DNA of 64,000 nt. Source: Epiperipatus broadwayi (lineage: Eukaryota; Onychophora; Udeonychophora; Euonychophora; Peripatidae). The translations under genes and the position numbers were made by a program. The stretch lies in assembly GCA_028023455.1 (NCBI GenBank), contig JAQFVV010006635.1, forward strand, positions 358,098-422,097, in the 5' to 3' direction. Below, one piece after another: positions 60,231 to 64,000 of this stretch (position 1 is the first letter of the stretch; the number at the start of each line of letters is the position of its first letter). The notes beneath the pieces are model-generated. The model saw only the letters and a program-made list of their open reading frames with translations, was not told where the DNA came from and did not search any database.

Positions 60231-62000
60231 AAGTATTTATGTATTAGTCCTGTGACACAAAACACATATTAGACATGCTGCACCTTTTCACATTTATATC
60301 AATCCACTAATAATTTTCTAATCTTGGGATCTGACCAAAATAACATGTATCTTGTATACATGCTATTTGTGCAAGATTTATGAAATTAAGATGCACATGA
60401 ATCTTGTACATGATATTTTCACAAGATTTACAAAGTTATTGGCAGGTTAAATACATATGTGAAAAGGTGTAGCATGTCTAAATACATACTCTGTGTTGCC
60501 TAGGACTAAAAATACTACTTTCACACAAAAAATAGAAACAATTTGGAAAGTAATTTACCCCAAAAAAATGATCTTAAAAATTATATTTTTAACAACAGTT
60601 AAAAAAAAAAATTTAATTTGCCATTCAGAAATATATATGACTCTCACGAAAAATATAAAATATGGTGCAGAATATAAATTAATAACAGTACTAAACATAT
60701 AAAATTTGACCAAAAAATTGATATTAAACAGTAAATTTTTAAGTAATCAACATATACCATAATACAAAAAGCCAAAAGTATTACTTTGCCATACAGAAAT
60801 ATATATGACTTTTATAGGAAAAATATAAAATATGGTGTGGAATATAAATTAATAACAGTACTAAACATACAAATTTGACCAAAAAAATCAATATTAAACA
60901 GTAATTTTTTTAACAATCAAGACAATATACCATTATACAAAAAGTTTCAAATGTTACTTTGCCATACAGAAATATATACAACATTTACACAAAATAGTAT
61001 AAAATTTATAACAATACTAAAGATATGAATTTCAGTAAAAAAATAACCAATCTTAAAAAGTACATTTTTAACAAGAGTTCAGAATAAAAATAAATATTAA
61101 TTTTCCATACAGAAAAATATATGACTTTTTACAAGAAAAAATTTAAAACATGGTGCAGAATTGACATTTATAACAATACTAAAGATATAAATTTGACCAT
61201 AAAATCGCTAAATTACAAAAAATTGCCTAAAATATTATTTTAAAAAAGCATAAAATATATACATATGCTACTCATTGTGCAATATATAACAGAAATTGTT
61301 ACAAATGAATAAATTTAAGTTCTCTGTTGTACTTTATTATATAAGCCGATCAAATGTTTCTGAGAAAATGGAGGCTTGAAGTAAAAAAATTTCCCTCTGA
61401 AATAAACAAGTGATTACATAGTATATCACCTGAATGGGATTTTGTCAAAAAATACTAATAAATAAATGTATTTTTTTTGTAAAAAGCAAAATTATTCATA
61501 AAATAAGAAAATATAACACTTTTATTAATTATTCATATTGGCAGCCAATGAATGCATTGTTATCTTATAACATCTTTGCCACATAAATTCGGTCAAATAT
61601 AAATCCAAGTGTTGCTGTGATGTTTGTCACTGTTGCTTATTATTCTATTTAACTGAACACCAAAGTCTTTCAATGTTTTGGGAAAGTATAGTTATTTACT
61701 CACTTAAAATCAAATGAATTAAGCAGCAATGAAATTGAAAATGGTCAATAATTATGAAAAAAAAATGCAATACAATTGAAATCAAGCTGTTGTCATAATG
61801 AAATCTTAAACAAAAATTGGGCAAAAAAAATTTGTTTTGAAAAAAAAATTTTTTAGCTAAAAAACATGTTTTGATACAAAATCAGATAACAACCTTGGAT
61901 TTATTTGACCTAATCACAATGTTACACATTTATCACGGATGTAAAAAGGTGCAACAAGTCTAATACATGCCATATCAAAGGACTATTACATAAGTACTAA
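60231..62000. mobile_element. 1.77-kb TIR element with internal tandem repeats
   Basis: The left end AGTATTTATGTATTAGTCCT and the right end (reverse complement TAGTACTTATGTAATAGTCC) form TIRs. They extend imperfectly to GACATGCTGCACCTTTTCAC on the left against GACTTGTTGCACCTTTTTAC on the right. A further inverted copy of this terminal block lies at about 60450-60510. No transposase-like frame. Same TIR core as 35117-36080. Confidence 0.7.
60540..61260 (+). repeat. Four-copy tandem repeat, period ~143-172 bp
   Basis: CCAT(A/T)CAGAAATATATA marks unit positions 60621, 60790, 60962 and 61105, spaced 169, 172 and 143. Units also share AATATAAAATATGGTG, AATAACAGTACTAAA and AAATTTGACCA. Lies inside the TIR element 60231-62000. 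Confidence 0.8.
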
Positions 62001-62009
62001 ATATTGATT

Positions 62010-64000
62010 AAAAATTAAACTAAGGAAATTATATTTTCAACATACTTTTGCAAGCCTTTGATCATGTAAAGTTGATTATTAATTGCATAATTCCTGAAAT
62101 ATCCCCCCCCCTTTTTTTCTTTTTACCAAAATTTTCTAGATTTATTATAATGGCATTTTTGTCTTAGATGTAACAAGTTTATAAAAATATTAAACAAAAA
62201 TTGAATAAATGTATTTTATCAAATACTGTACTTCGCTGATTCATTTCTATTATTATTTAAATGTAATTCTATATTTAAATAGGATTTTGCATGTTTAACA
62301 TGACAAGATTATAAAATTATAAAGCATTTAACTTGCTAAGCATGCTTTTGATGTTTATGGTCAGATTCATAGCTCTAGTAATGACAGCATGAAATTGTAT
62401 GTTTTTATATATAAAGGATATTTAAATATGATAACATTTATGTAAATATTAAATTTACATATTCCATTTTTTTATAATGATATGCATGATTCTTTTTTTA
62501 TTGATCATATGAGAGTTATTGGCAAACAACCATGCCTTTTAAATTTTGCTCTTTCTGTCATTTTGCTCCGAACATACTGTATATACATTTAAAATTTTAT
62601 TTTTCATGCATTTTATTATTATACATGATCAAAGTTTATTTTTAGTTATTTACTAAATGAAATTTGTATATTTTTGCTAATATTTTTTATGCTTGTGATA
62701 AAAAGGCAACATTATCTCAGATAAATTAGAATTCCTTATACAGATGAAAATAAAATTATTGAATAAAAATTAAGTTTTCTATTATATTATTTTATTTTAG
62801 AGCACAGTTGTTGTTGGTTATGTACTATACTAAATAAAGCCTGTTTTTTTAACCAGTTATGATGAAAGTCTTATTTTTCATGGATGCAGTAAAGACAATT
62901 TGCAAGGATACTTGGACAGAAATTACTTAGATACAGTAATCATATTTCTATTTATTTTAATTGCATTTTATTATTGTTCATAATATAATGCAGAAATGTT
63001 CAAGAAAATCAATTTTGATTACATAATGAACAATCCTTATACAATTGTTCTTTTCTTGATGTATATGCCACCATTTTGTTATATGAAGATGTCATTGTTT
63101 TATGAAATACTCATTGGTATTATAAAATGGCCACCATATAAAAAAATATGGTGGGTGTTGTTAAAAAAGTTTCATAATATTTTTCATGATCATTATATCA
63201 AATAATTGACAGTCAAAGTAGTGGACATAAATTGATGATGATCACTATGATACATCTTCACAAAAATCCCTAGGAAGGGGGGAACTAACTATTTGTGAAA
63301 TGTAAATGATTTGCAATCTTTTATTTTACTCCCTTTGCTTTCCATTTTAATTTTAAAATATTATCAGTAAAATTACAGTAAGAAATTTTTTAAAAAATGG
63401 AATCACATGATATACCTTTTCATCACTGTTAATCCTTTTGTTTAATCACTATGGTTTTAATGTGGTAAATTTTTGTTTAGAATTTGACAATTCCCTAATC
63501 TACACTATGAAATTCAAAATATTTTATGGCAGAAACATTTATAAAATTAAATCATTTTTGTAATTTACATATCCAGTTCATATTCGTTTGTTTTTCTGTA
63601 ATTGTTTTTAAAATATAGTGTAATCTGTTGTGATACAATTACTTTTAAACCTTGCTCTTTTTTTTTTTGCCAAATCGAGTTTAAAATATTTTGAAGTCGA
63701 TTTATAATGATTCTAATAAATACTTATATAAGATTAATGAAGATCTCTAATTTCGAATAGCTATTTTATCATCTTTTTAAAATAATTCTATTTCTATTGT
63801 ATTTTTCTTATCATCTGAATATCCTTACCATTAAGGATATTTCAAAATAGTTGTAAAGTGACTATATTCACAAATTATTTTTGTCTTTTCAGTTTTAATC
63901 CCCCCCCCCTTTTTTTTTTTTAAATTTTATCAATCATTGGACTTTTGGGAAAACTCCAATTAATACTATATTGAGCCAAATAAAGAATGTTTCTTTTTAA
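62010..64000. other. AT-rich spacer, nothing recognised
   Basis: Contains C-runs at about 62102-62109 and 63901-63910, and a short hairpin CCACCATAT...ATATGGTGG at about 63131-63155. The 69-residue frame 62996-63205 is Met/Phe/Ile/Lys-rich and unrecognised. Confidence 0.45.

Overview
The window looks like intergenic DNA from a very AT-rich metazoan, probably an invertebrate. GC is roughly a quarter by eye, there are no bacterial-style gene runs, and almost every long open frame is an accident of low complexity. The repeat mixture points to an animal: a CR1/L2-type LINE whose ORF1 carries an SGNH hydrolase, an RTE LINE, Penelope-like elements with a GIY-YIG endonuclease, a tRNA-derived SINE family, a hAT-type deletion derivative and many foldback elements. 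I cannot name the species. No intact host gene is visible. Two weak host-gene candidates are a possible terminal exon at 3837-3994 (-) and a possible promoter plus first exon near 33170-33470 (+).

Layout. 1-1.7 kb: decayed 5' half of a CR1/L2-like LINE. 2-6 kb: foldback elements, a SINE with a 16-bp target duplication and AT microsatellites. 7.68-14.25 kb: the main structure, an LTR retrotransposon in minus orientation with LTRs of about 1.69 kb and only a broken gag-like frame inside. Its left LTR is split by a 5'-truncated LINE (about 7791-9762), and that LINE is split by a 510-bp foldback element (8136-8645) flanked by 13-bp repeats. A related copy of the empty target lies at 14670-14730 and supports the outer boundaries. 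15-24 kb: foldback elements, a 492-bp hAT derivative with perfect 8-bp TSDs, and another LINE 3' end. 24.3-27 kb: an RTE LINE in two opposite-facing halves. 27.3-36.6 kb: Penelope fragments, a 0.9-kb palindrome, a SINE, an RT fragment and further TIR elements. 40.7-41.8 kb: a 1.1-kb tetranucleotide array. 42-48 kb: a Penelope endonuclease fragment, a GC-richer unclassified zone, a 120-bp in-frame tandem repeat and two SINEs in opposite orientation. 51.8-54.6 kb: a LINE RT fragment and two large palindromic elements. 56.4-57.6 kb: a GC-rich island with a degenerate ~318-bp tandem period and a polyA-like end. 60.2-62.0 kb: a 1.77-kb TIR element carrying a ~170-bp tandem repeat, with termini like those of the element at 35.1-36.1 kb.

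The 'genes' here are almost all remains of mobile elements and show no cooperating pathway. The value of the window is its insertion history and the unusual density of foldback elements, several with asymmetric ends, 13-bp flanking repeats or internal tandem units. All coordinates of decayed elements are approximate, and all family assignments rest on motif reading by eye.
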